64,000 nucleotides of DNA, from positions 58,046-122,045 of the forward strand of contig NZ_JAPVLU010000029.1 in the NCBI RefSeq assembly GCF_027158205.1, written 5' to 3'. This stretch comes from Streptomyces sp. H39-S7 (GTDB lineage Bacteria; Actinomycetota; Actinomycetes; Streptomycetales; Streptomycetaceae). The position numbers and the translations under genes are program-made. The stretch's first letter is position 1. Each line of letters opens with the position of its first letter. Of this stretch, positions 48,398 to 57,654 are shown one piece after another. Below the pieces are notes generated by a model. The model was given only the letters and a program-made list of their open reading frames with translations. It had not been told where the DNA came from and did not search any database.

Positions 48398-49933
48398 TCA
48401 TGCCCGCACTTGGCCCAGCCATGCCAGGGTGCGGCGCAGTTCGGCGCAGAACGTGTGGTGCGGTCCGTGCACGCGGTCGGCGTCGTAGAGGAGCCGGCCG
48501 AGCACCTCGCGGGCGGTCGTGCGGTCGCCGACGGAGAGCAGGAGGTTCCCGATCCGGCGGCGGATCTCCAGCGGGAGGACCGGGTCGGTGGCCGCGTACT
48601 GCTCGAAGTACGGCAGGAGGGTCCGGTATTCGCCGAGGGCGGCGCCCGCCTCGCCGAGCTGTTCGAGGCACTGCGCCGCCTCGTAGCGGAACCGCAGGAC
48701 CTGACGGTCGCCGGGACCGCTCTGGCTCGCGAACTCGTCCGCCAGGCGGCGCAGTTCGGGGAAGGCGCGGCGGTACTGGCCGTCCTCCATCAGCGTGGCG
48801 GCGTACTGCTTGCGCAGCATGCGCAGGATCGGTGAGTGCTCGCCGTGCTTCGCCGCGGCGGCGGGCAGCACGCCGCCGAGGATGTCGACGGCCTGCGTGA
48901 TGCGGCCCGCGTCGAGGAGCCGTCTGACCTCGTCGACGGCGGCGGCGATGTCCGGGCCCGCCGGGGGCGTCGACGGCATGGCCGGCACCTGGGCCGCGTC
49001 GGGGCCGCCGACGCCGGGCCGGTCGGGCCAGGGGGCGTGCGGACGCAGGAAGGGGCGGGTGGGGTCCATCGGCCCCGGCGCGCGCTGCGCGCTCCCGGCG
49101 GCCGGGAGCAGCGACGCGAGCTCGCCGTAGACCCGCTGGGCGTCGGCGGGCCGGTGCTGCGGGTCCTTGGCGAGCAGCCGCAGCACGAGGGACTCCAGCG
49201 GCTCGGGCACCTCGGGCCGGAGCTGACGGAGCGCGACCGGGGCCTCGTAGAGATGGCGGTGCAGGACGCCGAGCGCCGTGGAGCCGTGGAACGGGACGTT
49301 GCCGCTGAGCAGTTCGTGCAGGACCACGCCGAGCGCGTACAGGTCGGTACGCGGCCCGACGGCGCCGCCCATCGCCTGTTCCGGGGCCATGTAGGCGGGG
49401 CTGCCGATCGGGGTGCCGGTGTGGGTGAGGCGGGTGGTGTCGGTGTCCATGACGGACGCGACACCGAGGTCGAGCACGACGACGGTGCCGTCCGGACGCA
49501 CCATCATGTTGCTCGGCTTCAGGTCGCGGTGCACGATCGGCACGGCGTGCACGGCGGAGAGCGCCGCGCACAGCTGGGCGGCGACCGCGACCGCCCAGGG
49601 CCACGGGTAGGGGTCGTGCTCGGCGAGGTGGTCCCCGAGGTCCTGGCCCTCGACGTGCTGCATGACGAGGTACAGCTCGTCCCCGTCGGTGCCCGCGTCA
49701 TGGACGGTGACCAGGCCCGGGTGGTCGACCTGGGCCGTGACCCGGCACTCGCGGTCGAAGCGCTGGCGCAGCTCCACGACGTTCTCGCCGCCCGCGACCT
49801 TGTCGGGACGCAGCAGCTTCACCGCGACCCGGCGGTCCAGGCGGCGGTCGTACGCCGTCCAGACCTGGCCCATGCCGCCCTGGCCGAGGACGGTGGCCAG
49901 CTCGTACCGCCCGGCGACGAGCCGGCCGTTCAT
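48398..49933 (-). CDS. Ser/Thr protein kinase with TPR-like C-terminus
   Basis: A 511-residue Hanks-type kinase, ATG 49933 (MNGRLVAGRYELATVLGQGGMG). Kinase domain about 8-270: the P-loop is GQGGMG (17-22), the lysine is Lys39 in VAVKLL, the catalytic loop is VHRDLKPSN (134-142, Asp137), the Mg2+ motif is DLG (155-157) and the activation end is APE (183-185). A Pro-rich linker follows, then a TPR-like helical region (about 320-511), with no TM helix. It is therefore cytoplasmic, unlike PknB. Its ATG overlaps the stop of the upstream membrane-protein gene by 4 nt, so the two are co-translated. Substrates unknown. Confidence 0.93.
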   Translation of the reverse strand: MNGRLVAGRYELATVLGQGGMGQVWTAYDRRLDRRVAVKLLRPDKVAGGENVVELRQRFDRECRVTAQVDHPGLVTVHDAGTDGDELYLVMQHVEGQDLGDHLAEHDPYPWPWAVAVAAQLCAALSAVHAVPIVHRDLKPSNMMVRPDGTVVVLDLGVASVMDTDTTRLTHTGTPIGSPAYMAPEQAMGGAVGPRTDLYALGVVLHELLSGNVPFHGSTALGVLHRHLYEAPVALRQLRPEVPEPLESLVLRLLAKDPQHRPADAQRVYGELASLLPAAGSAQRAPGPMDPTRPFLRPHAPWPDRPGVGGPDAAQVPAMPSTPPAGPDIAAAVDEVRRLLDAGRITQAVDILGGVLPAAAAKHGEHSPILRMLRKQYAATLMEDGQYRRAFPELRRLADEFASQSGPGDRQVLRFRYEAAQCLEQLGEAGAALGEYRTLLPYFEQYAATDPVLPLEIRRRIGNLLLSVGDRTTAREVLGRLLYDADRVHGPHHTFCAELRRTLAWLGQVRA

Positions 49934-50592
49934 CTGCCCTCCTCCTTGCGGAGGTAGTCACTCAGCTCGTCCAGTTCGGCGCGGACCTGGTCGATGCGCG
50001 GCGCGGGCGGGCCGGCCGGGCCCGCCGTCGGCACCGGGGTCGCGGTCGGGTCCGGGGCCGGGACCGGGGTCGGGATCGGCGTCGGCGGCTGGGCGGGGCC
50101 CGGGGTGGGGGTGTCGCGGTACGGGTTGTAGTCGGCCCGTGCGGAGGGCAGCTGCGTCTGCTGCTGGTGCTGCGTCCGCGCGGCGCCGTAGGGGAACTGC
50201 TGCCGCCCCTGCTGCCCGTACGCACGGGACGCCGCCTGCGCGTCCATCTCCTGGAAGTGCCGGATGTCGGTGACGAGGTAGTACACCGCCACCACGATGG
50301 CCTGGATCACCAGGATGGAGACCACCGCGTTGTCCCGCGGGCTGTTGTCGTTGCCGCTGTCCCCGCTGTCGCCCCCTTCGCCGAGGAGGATCACCAGCAC
50401 CACGGTGAGGAGGAAGCTGGCGCCGCAGAGCACCCAGTCCACGGCGTTGCGCCGGCGCAGGATGGCGATGCGCAGCAGCGGCGTCCAGGCGAGCATCCCG
50501 CACGACATCACCGCGAGCAGCACGAACACGACGCGCAACCCGGTCCGTGCGCCGTCGTTCGGCTGGGGCGGCACGATGCCTGGGCCGTTCAT
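49930..50592 (-). CDS. Three-TM membrane protein with Pro-rich tail, coupled to kinase
   Basis: A 220-residue protein from ATG 50592 (MNGPGIVPPQPNDGARTG). TM helices are at about 20-40, 50-70 and 88-108. The cytoplasmic C-terminal half is rich in Gln, Pro and Thr, with TPTPGPAQPPTPIPTPVPAPDPTATP, ending in a predicted helix (EVRAELDELSDYLRKEEGR-like). ATGA overlap with the Ser/Thr kinase start suggests it partners, localises or is phosphorylated by the kinase. Family not recognised. Confidence 0.75.
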   Translation of the reverse strand: MNGPGIVPPQPNDGARTGLRVVFVLLAVMSCGMLAWTPLLRIAILRRRNAVDWVLCGASFLLTVVLVILLGEGGDSGDSGNDNSPRDNAVVSILVIQAIVVAVYYLVTDIRHFQEMDAQAASRAYGQQGRQQFPYGAARTQHQQQTQLPSARADYNPYRDTPTPGPAQPPTPIPTPVPAPDPTATPVPTAGPAGPPAPRIDQVRAELDELSDYLRKEEGR

Positions 50593-50874
50593 GGCTGCTC
50601 CTGAGCAAGAGTCTCGGCTGGGAAAGCGAGCGTATCGGCACGTGCGGACGTGCGGTCGGGCGATGCCGCAACAATTCGGACCGGGCCGGACCCCGCGCCC
50701 GTCCCGCCCGTCTGGCCTCCGTCACCGGGAGCGACGCATACTGCGATACGCGTGGTTGCGGTGACCGGAGGAAGAACGGTTGAACCGCACCCCGGCGCCA
50801 CTCACGTATCTTTTCGTGGCGGGCGTGCACCGGCCGAGGGTGCCGCGCGTCGTCCCGTGCGAAAGGAACGCAGC

Positions 50875-52305
50875 ATGGACATGGCTACTACGGCCATCCC
50901 CGCCCAGCACGGGAACAGCGCCACGCCCAGCACGCGCGGGCGGCGCCTCCTCCGCCCCGGGCTGGATCCGTACTGGCTGGCCGGCGCGCTCTTCGTCGCG
51001 TACGCCACCTTGTCGGTGTGCAGGTTCCGGCGGATGGCGACGATGTCCTGGGACCTCGGGATCTTCGAGCAGGCGATCAAGTCCTACGCGCACCTCCAGG
51101 CGCCGGTCGCCGACCTCAAGGGCCCCGGGACCAACATCCTCGGCGACCACTTCAGCCCCATCACCGCCCTGGTCGCACCCTTCTACCGGGTCTTCCCCTC
51201 ACCCATCACCCTCCTCGTGGTGCAGGCGGCCCTCTTCGCGCTCTCCGTCGTCCCGGTCACCCGGGTCGGCGCGCACCTCCTCGGCCGCGGTCGCGGGCTG
51301 GCCGTCGGGGTCGCCTACGGCATGTCGTGGGGCGTGCAGCGGGCCGTCGAGTTCGACTTCCACGAGATCGCCTTCGCCATGCCGATGCTCGCCTTCTCGC
51401 TGGAGGCCGTGCTGCGCAAGCGGTGGACGACCGCGATGTGGTGGGCGCTGCCGCTGATCCTCGTCAAGGAGGACATGGGCGCGACCGTAGCCGCCATCGG
51501 CGTCGTCGTGCTGCTGCGCTCCCGGCGGGACGATCCGCGGGCGGCCTCGTACGCGATCTGGCTGATCGGCTTCGGCGTCGCCTTCGCCGCCATCGCCTTC
51601 GGCGTCCTCATCCCCGCCTTCAACAACAGCGGCGGCTACGACTACTGGAACAAGCTCGGCGGCAGCGGCGCCCCGGTCACGGGGAACATCCCGCCGGACA
51701 CCGCGCTCCGCACCCTGCTGTGGATCCTGCTGCCGACCAGCGGCCTGCTCGCGCTGCGCTCCCCGCTGCTGATCGCCGCCCTGCCCACCATCGGCTGGCG
51801 CTTCATCTCGCACGACGACCACTACTGGGGCCTGGACTGGCACTACAGCGCCGTGCTGATGCCCGTCGTCCTCCTCGCCCTCGTCGACGCCGTCAACGAG
51901 TCGCGCGACAGCCCGCGGGGCTGGCTGCGCTCCTACGCCTCGCACATGCCGGCCGCGGCCGCCGCCGCGGCCCTGGCGCTGAGCACCACGCTCCCGCTGG
52001 CGGACCTCACGCACACCGCCACGTACCAGCCGGGCGCGCACGTCCGGGCCGTCGAGAAGCTGCTGCTGCAGATCCCGGACGGGGCGAGCGTCGAGGCCAA
52101 CGTCGGGCCGATCAGCAGACTCGTCAACCGCTGCACCGTGTACTGGGTGGGCGGCGCCAAGACCGTCGCCCCCGACTACATCGCGATCGACAACGGGGAC
52201 GGCTGGGTCCCCGACCCGGTGAACTACGCCCACCAGCTCCACCCCACGGCGACCTACACGGAGATCGCCGGCGGCGAGGGCTACGTCATCCTGCGTCGCG
52301 CGTAG
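50875..52305 (+). CDS. DUF2079 polytopic membrane protein
   Basis: A 476-residue protein; ATG 50875 (MDMATTAIPAQHG) has AAGGAA about 10 nt upstream, decisive over upstream in-frame Mets. About 10 TM helices (about 35-400) and an extracytoplasmic C-terminal domain follow. Motifs WDLGIFEQAIKSYAHL, GDHFSPITALVAPFYRVFPS and EFDFHEIAFAMPML match DUF2079. These proteins resemble polyprenyl-phosphate-sugar glycosyltransferases of GT-C type, with a conserved Asp/Glu near TM1. Convergent with the GtrA gene, overlapping it by 20 bp at the 3' ends. Confidence 0.88.
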   Translation: MDMATTAIPAQHGNSATPSTRGRRLLRPGLDPYWLAGALFVAYATLSVCRFRRMATMSWDLGIFEQAIKSYAHLQAPVADLKGPGTNILGDHFSPITALVAPFYRVFPSPITLLVVQAALFALSVVPVTRVGAHLLGRGRGLAVGVAYGMSWGVQRAVEFDFHEIAFAMPMLAFSLEAVLRKRWTTAMWWALPLILVKEDMGATVAAIGVVVLLRSRRDDPRAASYAIWLIGFGVAFAAIAFGVLIPAFNNSGGYDYWNKLGGSGAPVTGNIPPDTALRTLLWILLPTSGLLALRSPLLIAALPTIGWRFISHDDHYWGLDWHYSAVLMPVVLLALVDAVNESRDSPRGWLRSYASHMPAAAAAAALALSTTLPLADLTHTATYQPGAHVRAVEKLLLQIPDGASVEANVGPISRLVNRCTVYWVGGAKTVAPDYIAIDNGDGWVPDPVNYAHQLHPTATYTEIAGGEGYVILRRA

Positions 52306-52750
52306 CCGGCGCGAGGACGGGCTCCTGTGCGGGAGCCGGCTGCTCCGACGACTGCTCTGACGGCTGCTCCGACGGCTGCTCGCGGGTGAGCAGGATCCGC
52401 CGGGACAGGACGAAGGTGACGGGGATCGCGGCGGCCGCCGCGATCAGCGGGGCCGGCTTCTCCCCCACCCCGCACCACTCCACCAGGACGTACATGCCCA
52501 CCGAGGTGACGGTGAAGTTCGTCAGGTTGGTCAGCGGGAAGAACAGGAACTTCCGCCAGGTCGGCCGGGTCCGGTAGGTGAAGTACGTGTTGAGGAAGAA
52601 CGAGCCGACCATGCTCAGCACGAACGCCGCCACGTACGCCGGGTAGTACGGCATCCAGCGGTGCAGCAGCAGGTAGCAGCCGTAGAAGGTGCCGGTGTTC
52701 ACCACGCCCACCAGGCCGAAGCGCACCACCTGCAGCAGACGCGCGGGCAT
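52286..52750 (-). CDS. GtrA-family flippase-like membrane protein
   Basis: A 154-residue, four-TM protein from ATG 52750 (MPARLLQVVRFGLVGVVNTG), overlapping the glycosyltransferase stop (ATGA). The GtrA pattern is clear: FGLVGVVNTGTFYGCYLLL, SFFLNTYFTYRTR, NLTNFTVTSVGMYVLVEW and IPVTFVLSRRILL. The C-terminal tail has a short repeat SEQP x4 (PSEQPSEQSSEQP). Family members are thought to flip undecaprenyl-phosphate-linked sugars made by the partner GT2. It likely works with the gene upstream. Confidence 0.9.
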   Translation of the reverse strand: MPARLLQVVRFGLVGVVNTGTFYGCYLLLHRWMPYYPAYVAAFVLSMVGSFFLNTYFTYRTRPTWRKFLFFPLTNLTNFTVTSVGMYVLVEWCGVGEKPAPLIAAAAAIPVTFVLSRRILLTREQPSEQPSEQSSEQPAPAQEPVLAPATRDAG

Positions 52751-53763
52751 CAGCGCAGGCCCTCCGCCGCCGACCGCGCGGGCCGCTGCGCCAGCAGGGC
52801 CTCGCCGCTCACCGGCTTCGCCTGGCCGCCGAAGGCGGAGGGCGGCACGTTGGTCTCCTTCACCAGGAAGTGCGGCCGCCGCTTGGACTCGTAGTAGATA
52901 CGGCCGATGTACTCGCCCATCAGCCCCAGCATCATCATCTGCAGCCCGCCCAGCCCGACGATGGCGACGATCAGCGTCACGTAGCCGGGCGCGGTGACCC
53001 CGCCGACCACCGCGGCCACCGTGACCCAGGCGGCGTACAGCCCGGCCAGGCCGGCCAGCGCGAGCCCGAGGTGGATCCCCGCCCGCAGTGGGCGGTTGTT
53101 GAACGAGATCAGCCCGTCGATCCCGTAGTTGAGCAGCGCCCCGAACCGCCACTTCGTCTCCCCCGCGGCACGGGCGGCGTTGCGGTAGTCGAAGGTGACG
53201 GTGTCGAAACCGATCCAGGAGAAGAGCCCCTTGGAGAAGCGGTTGTACTCCGGCATCGACAGCAGCGCGTCGACGGCCCGCCGGGAGAGCAGCCGGAAGT
53301 CGCCGACCCCGTCGGTCAGTTCGACGTCGACCCACTTGTTGACCATGCGGTAGTACAGCCGGCTCACCGTGCTCCGGACGAACTTGTCGCCCTCCCGGGT
53401 GCGGCGCGCTATCACCTGGTCGTGGCCGCGGCTGAACAGCTCCAGCATCCGCACGATCAGCTCCGGCGGATGCTGGAGATCGGCGTCCATCAGCACGACG
53501 GCGTCGCCGGTGGCCTCGCGGAGCCCGGCGAGCATGCCGGCCTCCTTGCCGAAGTTCCGGCTGAACGAGACGTACCGGGTGCTGCCCACGTGCTTCTCGG
53601 CCAGGCTGCGCAGGCGTTCCAGCGTCGCGTCCGAGCTGCCGTCGTCCACGTAGCAGAGCTCGTACTCGACGGGCAGGAGGTCGAGGGTCTCCCGGATCTT
53701 CGCGTCGAAAAGCTCTACACCGGATTCCTCGTTGTAACAGGGAACGACAACGGACAGGCGCAT
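52750..53763 (-). CDS. GT2-family glycosyltransferase (GtrB/DPM1-like)
   Basis: A 337-residue polyprenol-phosphate glycosyltransferase from ATG 53763 (MRLSVVVPCYNEESGVE). The GT-A fold has DDGSSDATLERL, AVVLMDADLQHPPELI (DxD-type DAD), GDFRLLSRRAVDALLSMPE and FSWIGFDTVTFDY. Two TM helices lie at about 230-255 and 265-285. It should transfer a sugar from UDP- or GDP-donor to polyprenyl phosphate at the inner leaflet, for GtrA to flip. Together with DUF2079 next door this gives a complete lipid-linked sugar decoration module; the acceptor is unknown. Confidence 0.92.
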   Translation of the reverse strand: MRLSVVVPCYNEESGVELFDAKIRETLDLLPVEYELCYVDDGSSDATLERLRSLAEKHVGSTRYVSFSRNFGKEAGMLAGLREATGDAVVLMDADLQHPPELIVRMLELFSRGHDQVIARRTREGDKFVRSTVSRLYYRMVNKWVDVELTDGVGDFRLLSRRAVDALLSMPEYNRFSKGLFSWIGFDTVTFDYRNAARAAGETKWRFGALLNYGIDGLISFNNRPLRAGIHLGLALAGLAGLYAAWVTVAAVVGGVTAPGYVTLIVAIVGLGGLQMMMLGLMGEYIGRIYYESKRRPHFLVKETNVPPSAFGGQAKPVSGEALLAQRPARSAAEGLR

Positions 53764-53870
53764 GGATTCACTTTCCGTGGGATACACGGAAATGCTGCCC
53801 GCGCCACACGACCCCCGCGCGGCGGCCGCGCGAGGGCCACATGACGTTGATCTGAACGCCACGTGACGCA

Positions 53871-53897
53871 CGGCACGGGCCCCCGGGGCCCGTGCCG
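53871..53897. terminator. Terminator of mfd
   Basis: Near-perfect 13-bp inverted repeat CGGCACGGGCCCC/GGGGCCCGTGCCG with a one-base centre, 10 bp downstream of the mfd stop on its strand, ahead of the GT2 gene. Confidence 0.75.
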
Positions 53898-53906
53898 CCC
53901 GGTGGA

Positions 53907-56900
53907 TCAGTTGTCGAGGATCGTGGTCAGGAACTCCGACGTCCAGAGCAGGAGTTCCCGGCCGATGACGGGCGTGCCGCCGATCTTGGCGGTGGTCGGG
54001 CGCGGCACGAGGACCTGACGGGTCGCGCCCTTCATGACCGTGCGCGGGTAGAGCCGGTTCAGCCGCAGCTCCTGCGACTCGCGCAGCTCCACGGGACCGA
54101 AGCGGACGTTGCTGCCCGCCAGGGTGATATCGCTGACCCCGACCTTGCGGGCGAGCAGCCGCAGCCCGGCCACCAGCAGCAGGTTCTCCACCGGCTCCGG
54201 CAGCTTGCCGTACCGGTCGGTCAGCTCCTCGCGGACCGCGGTGATGTCGTCGTGGCTGTTGGCGGCGGCGATGGCGCGGTACGCCTGGAGGCGCAGCCGC
54301 TCCCCCGGCGCGTAGTCGTGCGGGACGTGCGCGTCCACCGGCAGTTCGATCTTGACGTCGAGCAGCGTCTCCTCGGGCTCGCCGGCGCCCTCCAGGGCCG
54401 AGCGGTAGTCCGCGACCGCCTCGCCGACCATCCGGATGTAGAGGTCGAAGCCGACGCCCGCGATGTGCCCGGACTGCTCGCCGCCGAGCAGGTTGCCCGC
54501 GCCGCGGATCTCCAGGTCCTTCATCGCGACGTACATGCCCGCGCCCATCTCGGTGTGCTGCGCGATGGTCGCCAGCCGCTCGTGCGCGGTCTCGGTGAGC
54601 GGCTTCTCCGGCGGGTACAGGAAGTAGGCGTAACCACGCTCGCGGGACCGGCCGACACGGCCGCGCAGCTGGTGCAGCTGCGACAGGCCGAAGTTGTCGC
54701 CGCGCTCCACGATGAGCGTGTTCGCGTTGGAGATGTCGATGCCGGACTCGACGATCGTCGTGGAGACCAGCACGTCGAAACGCTTCTCCCAGAAGTCGAC
54801 GACGACCTGCTCCAGCGCGCTCTCGCCCATCTGCCCGTGCGCCGTGGCGATCCGTGCCTCCGGCACGATCTCGCGCAGCCGCGCCGCCGCCCGGTCGATC
54901 GACTCGACCCGGTTGTGGATGTAGAAGACCTGGCCCTCGCGCAGCAGTTCACGCCGGACCGCGGCGCCGATCTGCTTCTCCTCGTACGGCCCGACGAAGG
55001 TCAGCACCGGGTGCCGCTCCTCCGGCGGGGTGGTGATCGTCGACATCTCGCGGATGCCGGTGACCGCCATCTCCAGCGTGCGGGGAATGGGGGTGGCGGA
55101 CATCGTCAGCACGTCCACGTTGGCGCGCAGCTTCTTCAGCTGCTCCTTGTGCTCGACGCCGAACCGCTGCTCCTCGTCGACGATGACCAGGCCCAGGTCC
55201 TTGAACTTCGTCTCGGACGAGAAGAGCCGGTGGGTGCCGATGACGACGTCGACCGTGCCCTCCCGCAGCCCCTCCAGCACGGCCTTGGCCTCGCTGTCGG
55301 ACTGGAAGCGGGACAGCGCCTTCACCGTCACGGGGAACTGTGCGTACCGCTCGGAGAAGGTCGTGAAGTGCTGCTGCACCAGCAGCGTGGTCGGGACCAG
55401 CACCGCGACCTGCTTGCTGTCCTGGACCGCCTTGAAGGCCGCGCGGACCGCGATCTCGGTCTTGCCGTAACCGACGTCGCCGCAGATCAGCCGGTCCATC
55501 GGGACCGACTTCTCCATGTCCTCCTTGACCTCGGCGATGGTGGTCAGCTGGTCGGGCGTCTCCACGTAGGGGAAGGCGTCCTCCAGCTCGCGCTGCCAGG
55601 GGGTGTCGGGCCCGAAGGTGTAGCCGGGGGCCGCCATCCGCGCCGAGTAGAGCTTGATCAGGTCGGCGGCGATCTCCTTGACCGCCTTCTTCGCGCGCGC
55701 CTTGGTCTTCGTCCAGTCGGCGCCGCCGAGCCGGTGCAGCGTCGGGGCCTCGCCGCCGACGTACTTGGTGATCTGCTCCAGCTGGTCGGTCGGCACGAAG
55801 AGCCGGTCGCCGGGCTGGCCCCGCTTCGCGGGCGCGTACTCGACGAGCAGGTACTCGCGGGTGGCGCCCTGGACGGTGCGCTGCACCATCTCGACGTAGC
55901 GGCCCACGCCGTGCTGCTCGTGCACGATGTAGTCGCCGGGCTGCAGGGTCAGCGGGTCGATGGTCTTGCGGCGCCGCGACGGCATCCGCCCCATGTCCTT
56001 GGTGGAGGACTTCTGCCCGGTGAGGTCGGACTCCGTGAGCACGGCCAGCTTGAGCCGCGCGTCGATGAAGCCGTGCTCGATGCAGCCGGTCGAGACATGG
56101 ACGACGGACGGCTCCAGGCCGGTCAGGTCCATGTCCAGGCGGGCGGCGATGCCCTCGCCGCCCAGCACCTCGACGATGCGGGCGGCCGGGCCGTGGCCCT
56201 CGGTGACGTAGACGGTGCGCCAGCCGTCGGCCAGCCACCCCTTGGTGTCGGCGAGCGCGCGGGCGGTGTCGCCCCGGTACAGCTCGGGCGCGTGCATGCC
56301 CAGCTGCAGGGTGTCCTCGTCCGCGTCCGTGTCGTCGGCCGCGCTGTGCTTGCCCTCTCCCGAGGCGAACTGACTGATCGACCACCAGGGCGTGCCCAGC
56401 TCGCGGGCGTGCTCGCGCACGTCGGCGATCGACCACAGCGAGGCGGCGCCCAGGTCGACCGGCGCCACCCCGCCACCGGCGGAGGCCGCCCAGGACGCCT
56501 CCAGGAACTCCTGCGACGTGGCGACCAGGTCGGCGGCGCGCGTCCTGACCCGCTCCGGGTCGCAGACGACCGTCATGCTCCCGGCCGGCAGCACGTCCAG
56601 CAGCAGCTCCATGTCGTCCACCAGGACGGGGGCCAGCGATTCCATGCCCTCGACGGCGATGCCCTCGGCGATCTTGTCGAGCAGTTCGTTCAGCTCGGGG
56701 TGCCGCACCGCCAGCTCGGCCGCGCGTGCCCGCACCTCGTCGGTCAACAGCAGCTCCCGGCACGGCGGCGCCCACAGCCCGTGCTCGGCGATCTCCAGGG
56801 ACCGCTGGTCGGCGACCTTGAAGTACCGGATCTCCTCGACGTCGTCGCCCCAGAACTCCACCCGCAGCGGGTGCTCCTCGGTCGGCGGGAAGACGTCCAG

Positions 56901-57467
56901 GATCCCGCCGCGCACCGCGAACTCGCCGCGCTTCTCGACCAGCTCCACCCGCGCGTACGCGGCGGCCGCCAGCCCGTCCACGACCTCGCCGAGGTCCGCG
57001 CTCTGCCCGCTGCGCAGCGCTACGGGCTCCAGCTCCCCCAACCCCTTGACCTGCGGCTGCAGCACCGACCTGATCGGCGCGACGACGACCTTCACGGGCC
57101 CGGCCGTCGGGTCGTCCGCCCGCGGGTGCGCGAGCCTGCGCAGCACGGCGAGCCGCCGGCCGACGGTGTCGGAGCGCGGCGACAGCCGTTCGTGCGGCAG
57201 CGTCTCCCACGCCGGGTACTCCACGACGGAGTCCGGCGGCAGCAGCGAGCGCAGCGCCGCCACCATGTCCTCGCTCTCCCGGCCGGTGGCCGTCACCGCC
57301 AGGACCACGCGGCCGGTGCGGGCGGCGAGCGCCGCCAGCACGACCGGCCGGGCGGCGGGCGGCCCCACCAGGTCGACGTAGGGGCGATTGCCGTCGGTGC
57401 CGGCCTTGACCGCTTCGGCAAGAGCCGGATCGTTCACGACGACGTCGAGCAGACCGTTCAGACTCAT
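53907..57467 (-). CDS. mfd: Transcription-repair coupling factor
   Basis: An 1186-residue protein (E. coli Mfd is 1148); ATG 57467 (MSLNGLLDVVVNDPAL) is chosen because the upstream extension is not Mfd-like. In order it has a UvrB-homology region (about 50-400), a RecG-like linker, an RNA polymerase interaction Tudor-like domain (about 520-590, PGDYIVHEQHGVGRYVEM) and helicase domains. Walker A is ICGDVGYGKTEIAVRAAF, the DEAD-like box is IVDEEQRF, and ATPIPRTLEM and later QLRGRVGRSRERGYAY follow. The C-terminal D7 domain is present. It removes stalled RNA polymerase and recruits UvrA. Confidence 0.97.
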   Translation of the reverse strand: MSLNGLLDVVVNDPALAEAVKAGTDGNRPYVDLVGPPAARPVVLAALAARTGRVVLAVTATGRESEDMVAALRSLLPPDSVVEYPAWETLPHERLSPRSDTVGRRLAVLRRLAHPRADDPTAGPVKVVVAPIRSVLQPQVKGLGELEPVALRSGQSADLGEVVDGLAAAAYARVELVEKRGEFAVRGGILDVFPPTEEHPLRVEFWGDDVEEIRYFKVADQRSLEIAEHGLWAPPCRELLLTDEVRARAAELAVRHPELNELLDKIAEGIAVEGMESLAPVLVDDMELLLDVLPAGSMTVVCDPERVRTRAADLVATSQEFLEASWAASAGGGVAPVDLGAASLWSIADVREHARELGTPWWSISQFASGEGKHSAADDTDADEDTLQLGMHAPELYRGDTARALADTKGWLADGWRTVYVTEGHGPAARIVEVLGGEGIAARLDMDLTGLEPSVVHVSTGCIEHGFIDARLKLAVLTESDLTGQKSSTKDMGRMPSRRRKTIDPLTLQPGDYIVHEQHGVGRYVEMVQRTVQGATREYLLVEYAPAKRGQPGDRLFVPTDQLEQITKYVGGEAPTLHRLGGADWTKTKARAKKAVKEIAADLIKLYSARMAAPGYTFGPDTPWQRELEDAFPYVETPDQLTTIAEVKEDMEKSVPMDRLICGDVGYGKTEIAVRAAFKAVQDSKQVAVLVPTTLLVQQHFTTFSERYAQFPVTVKALSRFQSDSEAKAVLEGLREGTVDVVIGTHRLFSSETKFKDLGLVIVDEEQRFGVEHKEQLKKLRANVDVLTMSATPIPRTLEMAVTGIREMSTITTPPEERHPVLTFVGPYEEKQIGAAVRRELLREGQVFYIHNRVESIDRAAARLREIVPEARIATAHGQMGESALEQVVVDFWEKRFDVLVSTTIVESGIDISNANTLIVERGDNFGLSQLHQLRGRVGRSRERGYAYFLYPPEKPLTETAHERLATIAQHTEMGAGMYVAMKDLEIRGAGNLLGGEQSGHIAGVGFDLYIRMVGEAVADYRSALEGAGEPEETLLDVKIELPVDAHVPHDYAPGERLRLQAYRAIAAANSHDDITAVREELTDRYGKLPEPVENLLLVAGLRLLARKVGVSDITLAGSNVRFGPVELRESQELRLNRLYPRTVMKGATRQVLVPRPTTAKIGGTPVIGRELLLWTSEFLTTILDN

Positions 57468-57592
57468 GAAGGGGTTTCCGTCCCAGGGCTGGACACCGCG
57501 AACGGCCCGACACGTCAAACGGGCCGGGGTCAGACCAGCCTACGACGCCCCACTGACAACCGCCGCCCACGCATCAACGTGTGACAACAGAC

Positions 57593-57632
57593 GGCGGCCC
57601 CGGAACGCGGGGGGTTGCGTTCCGGGGCCGCC
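57593..57632 (-). terminator. Terminator downstream of ABC exporter genes
   Basis: Perfect 16-bp arms GGCGGCCCCGGAACGC (57593-57608) and GCGTTCCGGGGCCGCC (57617-57632), 22 bp past the permease stop. A second hairpin (TAGGCAGT/ACTGCCTA at about 57636-57657) overlaps the stop codon itself. Confidence 0.88.
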
Positions 57633-57654
57633 TGGTAGGCAGTGGGGAGACTGC

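Noticed and set aside
53892..57584. A 1230-codon plus-strand open frame opposite mfd
   Set aside because: Antisense shadow of mfd; composition is dominated by Val, Gly, Arg, Asp, Gln and His with no recognisable motif.
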